From assembly GCA_025060595.1 (NCBI GenBank), contig JANXBX010000001.1:62001-126000 (forward strand): a DNA stretch of 64,000 nt, read 5' to 3'. Origin of the DNA: Synergistota bacterium (GTDB lineage: Bacteria > Synergistota > GBS-1). The notes beneath the pieces are model-generated. The model was not told where the DNA came from. It was given only the letters and a program-made list of their open reading frames with translations, and did no database searches. Below are positions 1 to 9,179 of this stretch, piece by piece (position 1 is the stretch's first letter; each line of letters begins with the position of its first letter). A program made the position numbers and the translations under genes.

Positions 1-650
1 CTCGCTACTTCATAAGCATCGATAACACCACGATGCATGGCCTCGAAAACCTCACCAACAGGCATTAACGTACAGGCAGCTCCTAACCTATCTAAGATAG
101 CCGCACCATCTCCAGCCGAGCGAATCCTCATTCCCTTAAGATCCGCAACAGTCTTAAGAGGTTTGTTAGTAGTAAGGAATATCTCTGGCGGTGCCATCTG
201 ACCAGCGCTTCTAAGTATCTGAACGTTATAATCCTTTACCATTTCTAATATAAGCTCATGTCCTCCTCCTTCGAGAACCCAAAGTAAGGCTTCAGCTGGA
301 GACATACCAGCGGGTTTAGCCGTAAATATAGGAGCTGCAGGCCACCTATCTCTATAGTACATATAACAGGTATCAGCAAAGTCTAGAACCCCCCTATGAA
401 CTCCATCTAGTTCTTTAGTAGCTGGATAAATAGCTCCCGCTGGATTAACCTTAAGAACCAACCTCCCACCACTTGCAGCCTCAGCTCTCTGACAAGCCCG
501 TACTAAAGACTCATAGAAAACGTTTCCTGACGGCATACGAGATTGACCTGTAAAGGTATAGACCTTCTGCTGCTGTGCATAAGCTAACCCGACAAAAAGA
601 GCAACTATTAGGCAAACAACTACTATTAACCACCATACCCTTTTCTTCAT
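1..650 (-). CDS. dctP: TRAP transporter substrate-binding protein DctP, C-terminus cut by window edge
   Basis: Periplasmic or extracytoplasmic solute receptor of a TRAP importer. It binds an organic acid and hands it to the DctQM membrane complex. The visible 216 residues begin with a signal peptide (MKKR, a hydrophobic stretch, cleavage near AYAQQ). They continue with DctP-family sequence, including the region around GMRIRSAG and MPVGEVFEAMHRGVID, where the conserved carboxylate-binding Arg lies. The ATG at 650 follows a strong GAGGAGGT Shine-Dalgarno sequence. It is the third gene of dctQ-dctM-dctP, 29 bp after dctM. The ligand cannot be read from the sequence; C4-dicarboxylates, 2-oxo acids and other carboxylates are all possible. 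The reading frame is open at base 1, so the C-terminal lobe is missing. Confidence 0.9.
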   Translation of the reverse strand, partial: MKKRVWWLIVVVCLIVALFVGLAYAQQQKVYTFTGQSRMPSGNVFYESLVRACQRAEAASGGRLVLKVNPAGAIYPATKELDGVHRGVLDFADTCYMYYRDRWPAAPIFTAKPAGMSPAEALLWVLEGGGHELILEMVKDYNVQILRSAGQMAPPEIFLTTNKPLKTVADLKGMRIRSAGDGAAILDRLGAACTLMPVGEVFEAMHRGVIDAYEVA

Positions 651-679
651 GACTCACCTACCTCCTCTCTTTAAAATTA

Positions 680-2020
680 CTAACGAGTAAACATCTTGCT
701 TGGCAGCCAAAGAATTATCTGCGGGAAGGCTACACACAAGGCTAACCCAATCATTATCAAAACTATAAAGGGTATAACACCACGAATAATATGATTTGTC
801 TCTATACCGAGTTCCGGTGGAGCTGTACCTTTAAGGAAAAATATAGCATAAGCAAAAGGTGGCGTTAAGAAGGACATCTGAAGGTTCACGCAAACCATCA
901 TAGCAAACCATATAGGATCAAATCCTAATTTTGCTGCAATAGGAGTAACGATAGGTACAAGAAGGAGAACTATACCAAGCCAGTCTATGAACATGCCAAG
1001 GAAGAAAAGTATAGCCATTATTACAATAAATACTCCCCACTTTCCTCCAGGCGATTTCAGTATTAGGTTTCCTACCACATCACCGCAACCAGCCTTAAGA
1101 AAAACTCCTACAAAGGCAGAAGCCATCGCTAATATAAGGAAAACCATTCCGCTTAAGCGAAATGTATCAATAGCAACGCTTTTTAGTATCCCCCAACTAA
1201 ACCTACGATAAGCTATAGCTAAAATGATGGCTGCAAAGCTTCCAACGGCCGCTGCTTCCGTTGGGGCTGCTATACCAAAAAATATACTACCAAGAACAGC
1301 TAAAATCAATATAACTGGTGGAACAAGAGAAACAAGAAGCATCTTAAGTTTCCTCGATAAGGGTATACCTATGATTTCCTCAAGAGGGACAGCCGGACCA
1401 GCATCCTTGTTTATCAAACAGTAAATAAGTATGTAAAGACAATAGAGGAAAGAAAGTAAAAATCCAGGGAAAAACGCTCCAAAGAAAAGCTTACCTACGG
1501 AAATACCCGCAGCAGGTCCATAAACTACAAGCATTATGCTTGGAGGGATGAGAATTCCTAAAGTACCTGCAGCACAAACAGTACCACTAGCTAAAGCTTT
1601 ATCATAGCCTCGCTTAACCATAGGACCTAAGGCAAGCAAGGCCAAAGCTGTAACAGAAGCAGCTATGACACCTACACAAGCTGCCAAAATCGTACCCATT
1701 AAAACGGTAGCTACAGCGAGCCCTCCACGCAATCTGCCAAGCAAGATATAAAGGGTCTCGAAAAGACTCTCCGTTATTCCAGATCGCTCAAGCATATTAC
1801 CCATGAACACAAAAAGAGGAATAGCCAATAAAGTATAGTTAGTAATCTGAGCAAATATTCGGCTATAATATAGCTCTATGGTGCTGGGAAGACCAAAAAC
1901 CAAGGCTCCTAACGCAAATCCGACAGTACCTATACCTAAGGCAAATGGAAAACCGCTTATAACTGCTAAGAAAACCCCTAAAAACATTAAGACAGTGATA
2001 GTCTCCGGAGTAAGAATCAT
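680..2020 (-). CDS. dctM: TRAP transporter large permease DctM
   Basis: Large membrane subunit of the TRAP transporter, which performs Na+-coupled import of the solute brought by DctP. The 446 residues fit the usual DctM length of about 430 and are hydrophobic throughout, with about a dozen predicted membrane segments. Family hallmarks are visible: the N-terminal LAIPLFVFMGNMLERSGI stretch near residue 65, GTLGILIPPSIMLVVYG near residue 150, and the PIVTPIAAKLGFDPIWFAMM region near residue 360. The start overlaps the dctQ stop by 4 bp (ATGA), so translation is coupled. Substrate unknown. Confidence 0.95.
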   Translation of the reverse strand: MILTPETITVLMFLGVFLAVISGFPFALGIGTVGFALGALVFGLPSTIELYYSRIFAQITNYTLLAIPLFVFMGNMLERSGITESLFETLYILLGRLRGGLAVATVLMGTILAACVGVIAASVTALALLALGPMVKRGYDKALASGTVCAAGTLGILIPPSIMLVVYGPAAGISVGKLFFGAFFPGFLLSFLYCLYILIYCLINKDAGPAVPLEEIIGIPLSRKLKMLLVSLVPPVILILAVLGSIFFGIAAPTEAAAVGSFAAIILAIAYRRFSWGILKSVAIDTFRLSGMVFLILAMASAFVGVFLKAGCGDVVGNLILKSPGGKWGVFIVIMAILFFLGMFIDWLGIVLLLVPIVTPIAAKLGFDPIWFAMMVCVNLQMSFLTPPFAYAIFFLKGTAPPELGIETNHIIRGVIPFIVLIMIGLALCVAFPQIILWLPSKMFTR

Positions 2021-2523
2021 AACGACTCACCCTTTATCGCGTAATAAACATTACGAATGAAAAAAGCAACCCCTTGAAGGAAAAACAATAAAAAGCCTAT
2101 AAAGATTATTGTCCTTAAAGGATAAAGTGGAGGATAAACATATGTGGTTGCTGATGTTTCTTTAATAGAGATTGAGAAAACCATCCAAGAATAAGAAGAG
2201 GTAACCATCGTACCTATTAAAGGAAAGAAAAGAAAGATAGAACCTATAGCATCTATTAACGCTCTCCCCCGAGGGGATAAACGAGCGTAGAGGATGTCAA
2301 CACGAGTATGAGCATTCCGAAGAAGCACATAGCCCCATGATAAAACATACATGGCTGCTCCTGACATAATTATAAGCTCATACTCCCATGCAGTAGACTG
2401 ATGAAGAAGGTATCTTCGAATGACACCTATAACTCCTATTAAAACTAAAACCGCAGCTAACCACCCAACTTGCATTCCTATCTTCTCATTAACAAGATCG
2501 ATGAATTTAAGAATGCTTCTCAA
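2017..2523 (-). CDS. dctQ: TRAP transporter small permease DctQ
   Basis: Small membrane subunit of the TRAP system, which scaffolds DctM. It has 168 residues with four membrane segments, the usual DctQ topology. The conserved WEYELIIMSGAAMYVLSWGYVL stretch lies near residues 46-67, followed by NAHTRVDILYARLSPRGR, the typical cytoplasmic loop with HTRVD. The start is TTG at 2523, about 7 nt behind GGGGGTGG. It is the first gene of the TRAP operon, with a good sigma-70-type promoter about 85 bp upstream. Confidence 0.93.
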   Translation of the reverse strand: MRSILKFIDLVNEKIGMQVGWLAAVLVLIGVIGVIRRYLLHQSTAWEYELIIMSGAAMYVLSWGYVLLRNAHTRVDILYARLSPRGRALIDAIGSIFLFFPLIGTMVTSSYSWMVFSISIKETSATTYVYPPLYPLRTIIFIGFLLFFLQGVAFFIRNVYYAIKGESL

Positions 2524-2608
2524 ACAGAACCACCCCCTTTTTATACCCTAACCCCCATATCAAGCTGAACAAAAACCTTCACTTATACTAAAACCCAGTA
2601 CACTATTC

Positions 2609-2638
2609 ATTATACACCTATGAAAATTATAGCGTCAA
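2609..2638 (-). promoter_or_regulatory. promoter of dctQMP
   Basis: Minus-strand TTGACG (2638-2633), an 18 nt spacer, then TATAAT (2614-2609). This leaves a leader of about 80 nt before dctQ. Only one base departs from the two consensus hexamers. No operator was recognised. Confidence 0.7.
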
Positions 2639-3061
2639 GGTACAAATCCCCTTGATACAAAAACTTTTTAAACACTAAATATCAGGATTACCACTAAAGC
2701 TTCTTCTAACATAATACCTAAAAAATTAATTCAGCATACCTATACAGGAGAATCTTGTCCCCATCTTTAATCCAGGGGGCAAAGGCGAGTGCCAAATTTA
2801 TAAGAGCAGAGTAAAGAATATAGAAAACAAGATGGTGGTTGTCGACATTACTACACATGAGATCCTAAGATACTTAAACCTGTAATAATTGATTCTGAAA
2901 TACAGCTTTATGAAGATAAAGAAATGAATAACTATAGCAAGAGAAGCTCAGCGAATTTTTAATAAGTCAAAAAGAAGCTGTCAAAAGCTCAATAAAAAGA
3001 AGTTAAGAGAGGAACAACTAAAGAAATGGTGAAAATAAAGAAAGAGGGAAAGAACCAAGCA
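2639..3061. other. intergenic stretch with possible gene remnant
   Basis: About 420 bp with no intact gene lie between the dctQ promoter and the trkH end. On the plus strand a short frame beginning at ATG 2832 reads MVVVDITTHEILRYLNL then stop. A different frame from about 2928 to 3032 reads a basic stretch containing REAQRIFNKSKRSCQKL and ends LKKW. The coding-like look with stops and a frame change suggests a decayed gene of unknown family. No RNA structure or clear trkH terminator was seen. Confidence 0.3.
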
Positions 3062-4504
3062 TTAACGCCTGTAAGTTTCAGGAAGGAATATAAGCAATAT
3101 AGCGTAAAGCTCAAGTCTTCCAGCTACCATACAGAAGCTTAATAACCACTTAGCAAACGGATTAAAGAAAGCGTAGTTTTCGGCAGGACCAACCCTTCCT
3201 AGACCAGGTCCAATATTTCCTAAGGTAGCTGCAACTGAAGCTATAGAGGTGATTAGGTCATATCCCATAGCAGCTATTACCAAAGACGATACAATAAAAA
3301 CTAACATATAAATCATAAAAAAGCTTAAAACAGAATCAACCATGTTAGAGTGAAGCGGTTTACCATTTAACTTAATAGATATAACAGCTTCAGGATGAAC
3401 TAACCTATAAAGCTCTTTCTTAAAAACCTTAAGCAAGATTAAAATTCTAACGTGTTTCATGGCTCCTCCTGTAGATCCAGCGCACCCACCGACAAACATT
3501 AAAATCAAGAGAAGATACTGAACAAAGGGAGGCCATGATGAATAATCTGTAGTAACATAACCTGTAGTCGTTAGGATAGAAACTATCTGAAAAGAGGCAT
3601 AGCGAATAGAGTCTCCTATATTACTATAAGTTCCACTTAAATACAAAAACACCGTAGCAAAGACTACACCAACTAACACAAAACCTACATAAAACCTAAA
3701 CTCATCGTCTTTAATAAACCCCTTTAGATCTCCCTTTAACGCGCGATAATGAAGAGCAAAGTTGGCTCCTGCTATGAACATAAAAGCTGTTATAACTATT
3801 TCAAAGTAAAGATTATTATAATAACCTATACTTTTATTAAAGGGTGAAAAACCACCTGTTGCAACAGTTCCAAAGGTGTGACACAAAGCCTCATATAAGT
3901 TCATACCACCCACATAAAGCAAGATGGTTTCAGCTGCCGAAACTATGAAATAAACTTCCCAAAGTATCTTTGCAGTCTCTCTAACACGAGGTTTTATCTT
4001 TTCCGCCACAGGACCCGGAACCTCAGCCTTAAAAAGGTGCATACCACCAACACCAAGAGCCGGAAGAATAGCAAGAGAAAGAACTATTATTCCCATACCA
4101 CCAAGCCAATGAGTAAAATCTCTCCAAAAAAGTATCCCCTTGGGGAGAACTTCTATATCTTTAAGTATACTTGCTCCTGTAGTAGTAAAACCCGACATAG
4201 ACTCAAAAAAACAATCAACGTACTGCTCAAAAAATCCACTGAAGTAATAGGGAAGCGCCCCTAAAGCAGCACAACCCAACCACCCAAAGGCAACAACCCC
4301 AAAACCTTCCTTTGGAGTAAACTCCTCTCCTTTCTCCCCAAGAAGTATTAAAGAGCTACCTGAAGCTATAGATACAAGAATAGCTTTAATAAAAGGAAAA
4401 GCACTTTCATTAAAATAATACGACCAAGCCATAGAAGGGATCATTGATAAACCTAAAAAGAGGAAAAGCCAGCCTACTGGATATGAAACAACTCTGAACC
4501 GCAA
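3062..4504 (-). CDS. trkH: Trk-type potassium uptake channel subunit TrkH
   Basis: Membrane channel subunit of the Trk K+ uptake system, gated by cytoplasmic TrkA. Its length of 480 residues is typical. The four selectivity-filter loops are recognisable: GFTTTGAS (105-112), TVATGGFS (213-220), TTTGYVTT (312-319) and ATLGNIGPG (426-434). Also present are the THWLGGMGIIV segment (131-141) and the closing GRLE motif (462-465). The start is TTG at 4504, behind GGGGAG. It lies 2 bp after trkA and ends the cdaA-cdaR-glmM-trkA-trkH run, which places K+ uptake with c-di-AMP synthesis. Confidence 0.96.
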   Translation of the reverse strand: MRFRVVSYPVGWLFLFLGLSMIPSMAWSYYFNESAFPFIKAILVSIASGSSLILLGEKGEEFTPKEGFGVVAFGWLGCAALGALPYYFSGFFEQYVDCFFESMSGFTTTGASILKDIEVLPKGILFWRDFTHWLGGMGIIVLSLAILPALGVGGMHLFKAEVPGPVAEKIKPRVRETAKILWEVYFIVSAAETILLYVGGMNLYEALCHTFGTVATGGFSPFNKSIGYYNNLYFEIVITAFMFIAGANFALHYRALKGDLKGFIKDDEFRFYVGFVLVGVVFATVFLYLSGTYSNIGDSIRYASFQIVSILTTTGYVTTDYSSWPPFVQYLLLILMFVGGCAGSTGGAMKHVRILILLKVFKKELYRLVHPEAVISIKLNGKPLHSNMVDSVLSFFMIYMLVFIVSSLVIAAMGYDLITSIASVAATLGNIGPGLGRVGPAENYAFFNPFAKWLLSFCMVAGRLELYAILLIFLPETYRR

Positions 4505-4506
4505 CT

Positions 4507-5865
4507 TTAAGATTCTCCCCTTTCAGAAAACCACTCTGGAATTTCCTTAATCATTTCGCCCATCAAGAAAACCACAGCTTCATCTCCCTCTTCAAGTTTC
4601 GTTTCGCCTCGAGGAATTATAACATCCTCCCCTCTAACGATAGCTCCCACAAGAAAACCCTCAGGTAACGGAAGATCACGCAATCTACCTTCCGTGATTC
4701 TCGCACCCTTACCAACTTTAACATCTACAACTCTAGCATTAGCTTCCTCAACCAGAGCAATCGATAAAATATCCTCTCGCCAAACATGCTTAAGTATACT
4801 ACTTGCCGTAGCAAGTCTCGGGTTAACTATTGCATCGATCTTCTCAAGATAATCTACAAGCTTAACATAATCAGACTTTTTAACTAAAGCTATTCCCTTT
4901 TTGGCACCCTGGCTTTTTGCGAGAAGAACGGAAAGAAGATTCACTTCATCATTTTGAGTCAAAGAAACAAAACCATCTACTTCAGAAACTCCTTCTTTTT
5001 TAAGAAGAGCTAAATCCGTTCCATCTCCCTGAATTACCAAACTGGAAGAAAGACTATCTGCAAGCATACCACATCTTTCAGCACTCTTACTTATTACTTT
5101 CAAACCAGAAAAGCCATGCTCCTCTAACATCTTAGCAAGCCAATAAGTCGTTTCCCCTCCCCCAATAAGCATTATTTTCTTAGGCTTTTTCCACTCAGCC
5201 CCTAAATAGATGGAAAGCTTATAAAGATCCTCTCTCTTCCCTACTACAAAAACTTTATCTCCAGCTTCTATTTTATTTCTACCATGCGGGATAAAAGCTC
5301 CACCACCACGTATAATACCTACTACTAAGAAAGTGCCATCAATCTCTTTAGATATCTCAACTAAGCTTTTCCCTAATGCAGGAGCATCACTTGAAACCCT
5401 AAGTAAATATACTACAACCCTACCAGAAGCAAACTCCATAACCTGAGATGCTGGAGGAACCTGAAGCAGGTGAAATATCTCAGAGGCGACCACCCTTGTA
5501 GGGTTAATAATTAAATCTATACCTATTCTTTGAGCAACCATTCCTGTAGGTTCATCATACTCCAAAGTTTGAACTCTTGCTACAACTCTCTTAACGCCGA
5601 GCTGTTTAGCTATAAGGCAAGCTACGATGTTAGTTTCATCACTATCTGTAACGGCTATAAGCATGTCAGACTCGCTAACTCCTGCTTCTTCAAGAACGGA
5701 AAGTTGGGAACCACTTCCTTGTATAGCAAGTACATCAAGTCTTTCTTGAATATCGGAGATCCTTTTCTCATCTTTGTCTATAACCACAACATCATGTCCC
5801 TCATTGGAAAGAACCTTTGCAAGATTAAAGCCTACTTCTCCAGCACCCACAACTATAACCCTCAT
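4507..5865 (-). CDS. trkA: Trk potassium system regulatory subunit TrkA
   Basis: Peripheral nucleotide-binding gating subunit of the Trk K+ channel. Its 452 residues form two tandem RCK_N-RCK_C units. The first Rossmann site is GAGEVG at 7-12, with an acidic residue after VVVID near 30. The second starts near residue 232 with KKIMLIGGGETTYWLA. Each is followed by a small RCK_C domain (about 135-215 and 365-445). In several bacteria RCK_C domains bind cyclic di-AMP, and cdaA lies three genes upstream in the same operon. The start ATG 5865 immediately abuts the glmM stop. Confidence 0.95.
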   Translation of the reverse strand: MRVIVVGAGEVGFNLAKVLSNEGHDVVVIDKDEKRISDIQERLDVLAIQGSGSQLSVLEEAGVSESDMLIAVTDSDETNIVACLIAKQLGVKRVVARVQTLEYDEPTGMVAQRIGIDLIINPTRVVASEIFHLLQVPPASQVMEFASGRVVVYLLRVSSDAPALGKSLVEISKEIDGTFLVVGIIRGGGAFIPHGRNKIEAGDKVFVVGKREDLYKLSIYLGAEWKKPKKIMLIGGGETTYWLAKMLEEHGFSGLKVISKSAERCGMLADSLSSSLVIQGDGTDLALLKKEGVSEVDGFVSLTQNDEVNLLSVLLAKSQGAKKGIALVKKSDYVKLVDYLEKIDAIVNPRLATASSILKHVWREDILSIALVEEANARVVDVKVGKGARITEGRLRDLPLPEGFLVGAIVRGEDVIIPRGETKLEEGDEAVVFLMGEMIKEIPEWFSERGES

Positions 5866-7176
5866 CTAACGCCCCTCCTCATCTAAAGAAATAATAAGTT
5901 GAGCAAGCCTTAAGCCAATACTATCAACGAGCAATGGATCTTTCCCTTCAACCATAATTCTAATGAGAGGCTCCGTTCCAGAGGGCCTTAAAACGACACG
6001 CAGACTCTTTTTCCAGCTTTCCGAAATCCTATTTAACTCCTCTTGAAGCAAAGCTGATGAAATAATGCTGTTTTTATCTTTAACCCTTATATTCCAAATT
6101 CTTTGTGGGTAACGGGGAAAACTATCTATATAATGTTCAAGGCTCTCACCGAAGGTTAGTATCTTTATTGCTGTAACCATACCGTCACCCGTACAAACTT
6201 CAGGTCTAAAGATTACATGGCCTGAAGGCTCTCCTCCTAAAGGCAAATCCCTTTTTTTCACCTCTTCATAAACCCACCTATCTCCTACAGGAACCCTTAT
6301 AAAGCCTATTTTCATGGAAGACAACACTTCCTCTAGTCCAAGGTTGCTCATTACCGTTCCAACCACAGCACTAGGCTTAAGTTTTGAAGCTGCAAGATAA
6401 AGAATCACATCCCCATCAGCTATCATACCTCGTGAATCAGAAAGCATAACCCTATCTCCATCACCATCGAAAGCAAAACCCAGATAAGCTTCTTCTCTCG
6501 CCACTGCCGATACCATCTCACCTGTAGAGGTAGATCCCACTCCAGCATTTATATTTATTCCATCAGGTTCACAACCTACTTTTATAACCTCAGCACCAAG
6601 GTTTTCAAATACTAAGGGAGCTATCTCAAATAAAGCACCATTAGCAGCATCAACTACAACTTTTAAGCCATCAAGTTTAAGACCCTTGGCTACTTTAAGA
6701 AGAAAAGGAACATAGTATTCCTTTGGATCTACCTTATAGAGCTTGCCCAAATATATCCCTGTTGGCAACCCCCAATCTTTTTCAAGCATCCTTTCTATCA
6801 TTAATTCTGACTCAGGAGACAATTTCTCTCCAAACGAATTAAAAAACTTCACCCCATTATACTCATAAGGATTGTGTGAGGCAGAAACTACTGCTCCGCC
6901 ATCAGCTTTAAGCTCCCTAACTAAGAAAGAAATTCCTGGTGTAGATAAGATTCCAACATCGATTACATCACAACCAGATGAAAGAAATCCTGCTATTAAC
7001 GCAGAGATAAGAGCATAGCCACTTAAGCGAGTATCCTTACCAACTACCACTATAGGTTTCTCTTTACTCTCCTTAAGCAAAAAACCATAAGCTCTAGCTA
7101 CTTTTAAAACCACCTCTGGCTTCATGTTTCCCGAGTTAGCTATATCTCTAATTCCATCAGTTCCAAAAAGCTCCAT
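5866..7176 (-). CDS. glmM: phosphoglucosamine mutase GlmM
   Basis: Interconverts glucosamine-6-phosphate and glucosamine-1-phosphate for UDP-GlcNAc and peptidoglycan synthesis. All four alpha-D-phosphohexomutase signatures are present in 436 residues: the phospho-Ser loop SASHNP (Ser100), the metal loop DGDGDR (237-242), the sugar loop GGEPSGH (314-320) and the phosphate loop RPSGTEP (397-403). The N-terminus (ELFGTDGIRDIAN) is GlmM-like. The cdaA-cdaR-glmM order is the widespread conserved trio, which argues against a generic phosphomannomutase, though GlmM usually has Gln where Pro stands in GGEPSGH. The ATG follows AAGGAGGA. Confidence 0.9.
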   Translation of the reverse strand: MELFGTDGIRDIANSGNMKPEVVLKVARAYGFLLKESKEKPIVVVGKDTRLSGYALISALIAGFLSSGCDVIDVGILSTPGISFLVRELKADGGAVVSASHNPYEYNGVKFFNSFGEKLSPESELMIERMLEKDWGLPTGIYLGKLYKVDPKEYYVPFLLKVAKGLKLDGLKVVVDAANGALFEIAPLVFENLGAEVIKVGCEPDGININAGVGSTSTGEMVSAVAREEAYLGFAFDGDGDRVMLSDSRGMIADGDVILYLAASKLKPSAVVGTVMSNLGLEEVLSSMKIGFIRVPVGDRWVYEEVKKRDLPLGGEPSGHVIFRPEVCTGDGMVTAIKILTFGESLEHYIDSFPRYPQRIWNIRVKDKNSIISSALLQEELNRISESWKKSLRVVLRPSGTEPLIRIMVEGKDPLLVDSIGLRLAQLIISLDEEGR

Positions 7177-7179
7177 ATT

Positions 7180-8388
7180 TCATCCTCCTTCCTTAACGAT
7201 TGAAACTTTTACCATTTCAGGAGTAACAGAAATCACTTCTAAACCAGGAGGTAGGGAAATAGATACCGGAAGAGTGGCTTCCTTAACATCCACACCCGAA
7301 ACATCTACTAGAACTAAAATATCCTGAATATTAAGAGACATTATCTTAGTGTACGGACCTTTAACCTTAACTTTAACATGATTAGGAGATACTCTCCACT
7401 TCAAAAAGACGCTGCTACCATGAATTCTAACAGGAAGAAAATACTCCCTCTCCAAAACTCTTTCCTTAAGCTCCACTATTACTCTAATATTAGGTTTTTC
7501 AACGAACTTTAACTCTGCAGGGGCAGAAAGAGTCATATCAAAAATCTCTGTCTTACTAAGCTCGGAAACATCTAGCGGCGGCGTCACTATCTCATTTATC
7601 TTATCTAATGCAGAAGATGGTCCCATTACAGTAATATGAGATGGAATCGCTTCAACAGAAACGATTTCAAAAGCTTCATTGGGCTTCCCCTTTATATCTA
7701 CTTTAACCTTGACTATCTTAGTTGGCCACCCAGGTTTTAAAGAAACAGAAGCTCTAACTCTAGATGGTATTATCATAAGCTCAGATAAAGAATTTTCAGA
7801 AACTCCTTCCGCTCTTAGCTCTAAAACAGCATCGATATTTCCCACAGCCCCACCAATATTCAAGGTAGCAAAAACGTAAGGCACCTTCTCCACCACATCC
7901 TTAGGACCTCTAATGATCACGCTGTTAGGAACCGCTTTCACCTCATTAACCAAAAAACCTTCAGCAGGATTTCCCACCGTTAAAACTCTTACAGGAACCT
8001 CTCGATCTATAAGCTCCCTTATGGACACCACTAAAAAGGGGGGTTTAATCCTAACTACATGAACTCCAGGAGGAACAAGAGCCTGAACTTGAAGCCTATA
8101 TATACCTGGATTCAAGCCCTGAAGATCCACAAAGGCTTCAAGATCTCTTGATGTTAATCCTCCCAAAACATTTTTACCCCCCTTTAAGTTAAGCTCGACG
8201 CTTTTGGTTTCATACTCTACTAAGATCTTCTCAGGGGGATTCTTGACCTTTACAGGAACTTCAATTATTCTCTCCACAACTTGTGGCCCCTCAATCCACA
8301 CCGTATAGTACCAAAATATTATAGAAATCATTAAAGAAACTATTAATAAAAAAAGCTTACTTTCAAGGATATTCCATATGCCCCTCAA
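7180..8388 (-). CDS. cdaR: CdaR, YbbR-domain regulator of diadenylate cyclase
   Basis: Membrane-anchored extracytoplasmic protein with repeated YbbR domains. In Firmicutes it binds and tunes CdaA. One N-terminal membrane segment (about residues 8-30) is followed by four beta-rich repeats of about 80 residues, recognisable by the recurring VPVKVK / VPVRVL pattern and by VIIRGPKDVVEKV and ITVMGPSSALDKI. I place the start at TTG 8388, because AAGGGGG lies 7 nt before it and the protein then begins just ahead of the membrane segment. A longer frame from TTG 8409 has no Shine-Dalgarno sequence. With this start it follows cdaA by 2 bp; glmM follows. Confidence 0.9.
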   Translation of the reverse strand: MRGIWNILESKLFLLIVSLMISIIFWYYTVWIEGPQVVERIIEVPVKVKNPPEKILVEYETKSVELNLKGGKNVLGGLTSRDLEAFVDLQGLNPGIYRLQVQALVPPGVHVVRIKPPFLVVSIRELIDREVPVRVLTVGNPAEGFLVNEVKAVPNSVIIRGPKDVVEKVPYVFATLNIGGAVGNIDAVLELRAEGVSENSLSELMIIPSRVRASVSLKPGWPTKIVKVKVDIKGKPNEAFEIVSVEAIPSHITVMGPSSALDKINEIVTPPLDVSELSKTEIFDMTLSAPAELKFVEKPNIRVIVELKERVLEREYFLPVRIHGSSVFLKWRVSPNHVKVKVKGPYTKIMSLNIQDILVLVDVSGVDVKEATLPVSISLPPGLEVISVTPEMVKVSIVKEGG

Positions 8389-8390
8389 CT

Positions 8391-9179
8391 CTATTCCCCC
8401 TTCAACCAAGACAAAAGCCTATCTTTAAAGTTCTCTCTTTGTTTAGTGAAATAGTATCTTTCAAGAAGCCTTCTTATAGCCTCCTCATTAAGATTCGTTA
8501 CCAATCTACCATTAACTGCAAAAGAAACTTCTCCCCTTTCCTCTGAAACCACTAAAACCCAAGCATCTGTAACCTCACTTAGCCCTAATGCAGCCCTATG
8601 TCTTGTACCAAACCGTCTATCTATCTCTCTATCAGACAGCGGGAAAAAACAACTTGCAGCTAAAATTTTATCCTCCCTAATTACAACAGCACCATCATGA
8701 AGCGGACTTCTAGGATTAAAGATCGAAAGAATAAGCTCAGCAGATATCTCTGCACCTAATTTGACACCCTTATCCCAAAAATCCTTTAAGCTGCTCTTCC
8801 TCTCGAAAGCAATTATAGCACCTATTTTACTCTCTCTAAGAGAAGTTATAGCAATAAAAAGCTCACTAACGATCTGAGCTCCTCTCCTGGGAGAAACCCC
8901 TTTACTCTCCCAAAAACCCCCTCCCAGCCCTTCAAGACCTCTTCTAAGCTCCGGTTGAAAAACTATAGGTATGACTATAAAAGACAAACTTATGACTCTT
9001 TCAAGAAAGTAACTTATAGCCTGAAGCCCCATAAATTTTGCTAATCCATTCAAGAGAAGAATCAAAAGAAGCCCTTTAACAAGTTGAAATGCTCGCGTTC
9101 CTCTCAAAAAGAGCAAAACCCTATAAACAACATAAGCTATTATTAAAATGTCCGCAATATCCTGCCACCTAAGAGGCAT
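8391..9179 (-). CDS. cdaA: diadenylate cyclase CdaA
   Basis: Condenses two ATP into cyclic di-AMP at the membrane. The 262 residues begin with three hydrophobic segments (about 8-26, 34-50, 60-76) and continue with a DisA_N catalytic domain. Its two signature motifs are DGA at 162-164 and RHR at 193-195. The neighbours cdaR and glmM are the classical partners. The ATG at 9179 sits unusually close (about 2 nt) to GGGGAGGA and inside the end of the TPR gene, so translation is probably coupled to that gene. Confidence 0.96.
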   Translation of the reverse strand: MPLRWQDIADILIIAYVVYRVLLFLRGTRAFQLVKGLLLILLLNGLAKFMGLQAISYFLERVISLSFIVIPIVFQPELRRGLEGLGGGFWESKGVSPRRGAQIVSELFIAITSLRESKIGAIIAFERKSSLKDFWDKGVKLGAEISAELILSIFNPRSPLHDGAVVIREDKILAASCFFPLSDREIDRRFGTRHRAALGLSEVTDAWVLVVSEERGEVSFAVNGRLVTNLNEEAIRRLLERYYFTKQRENFKDRLLSWLKGE

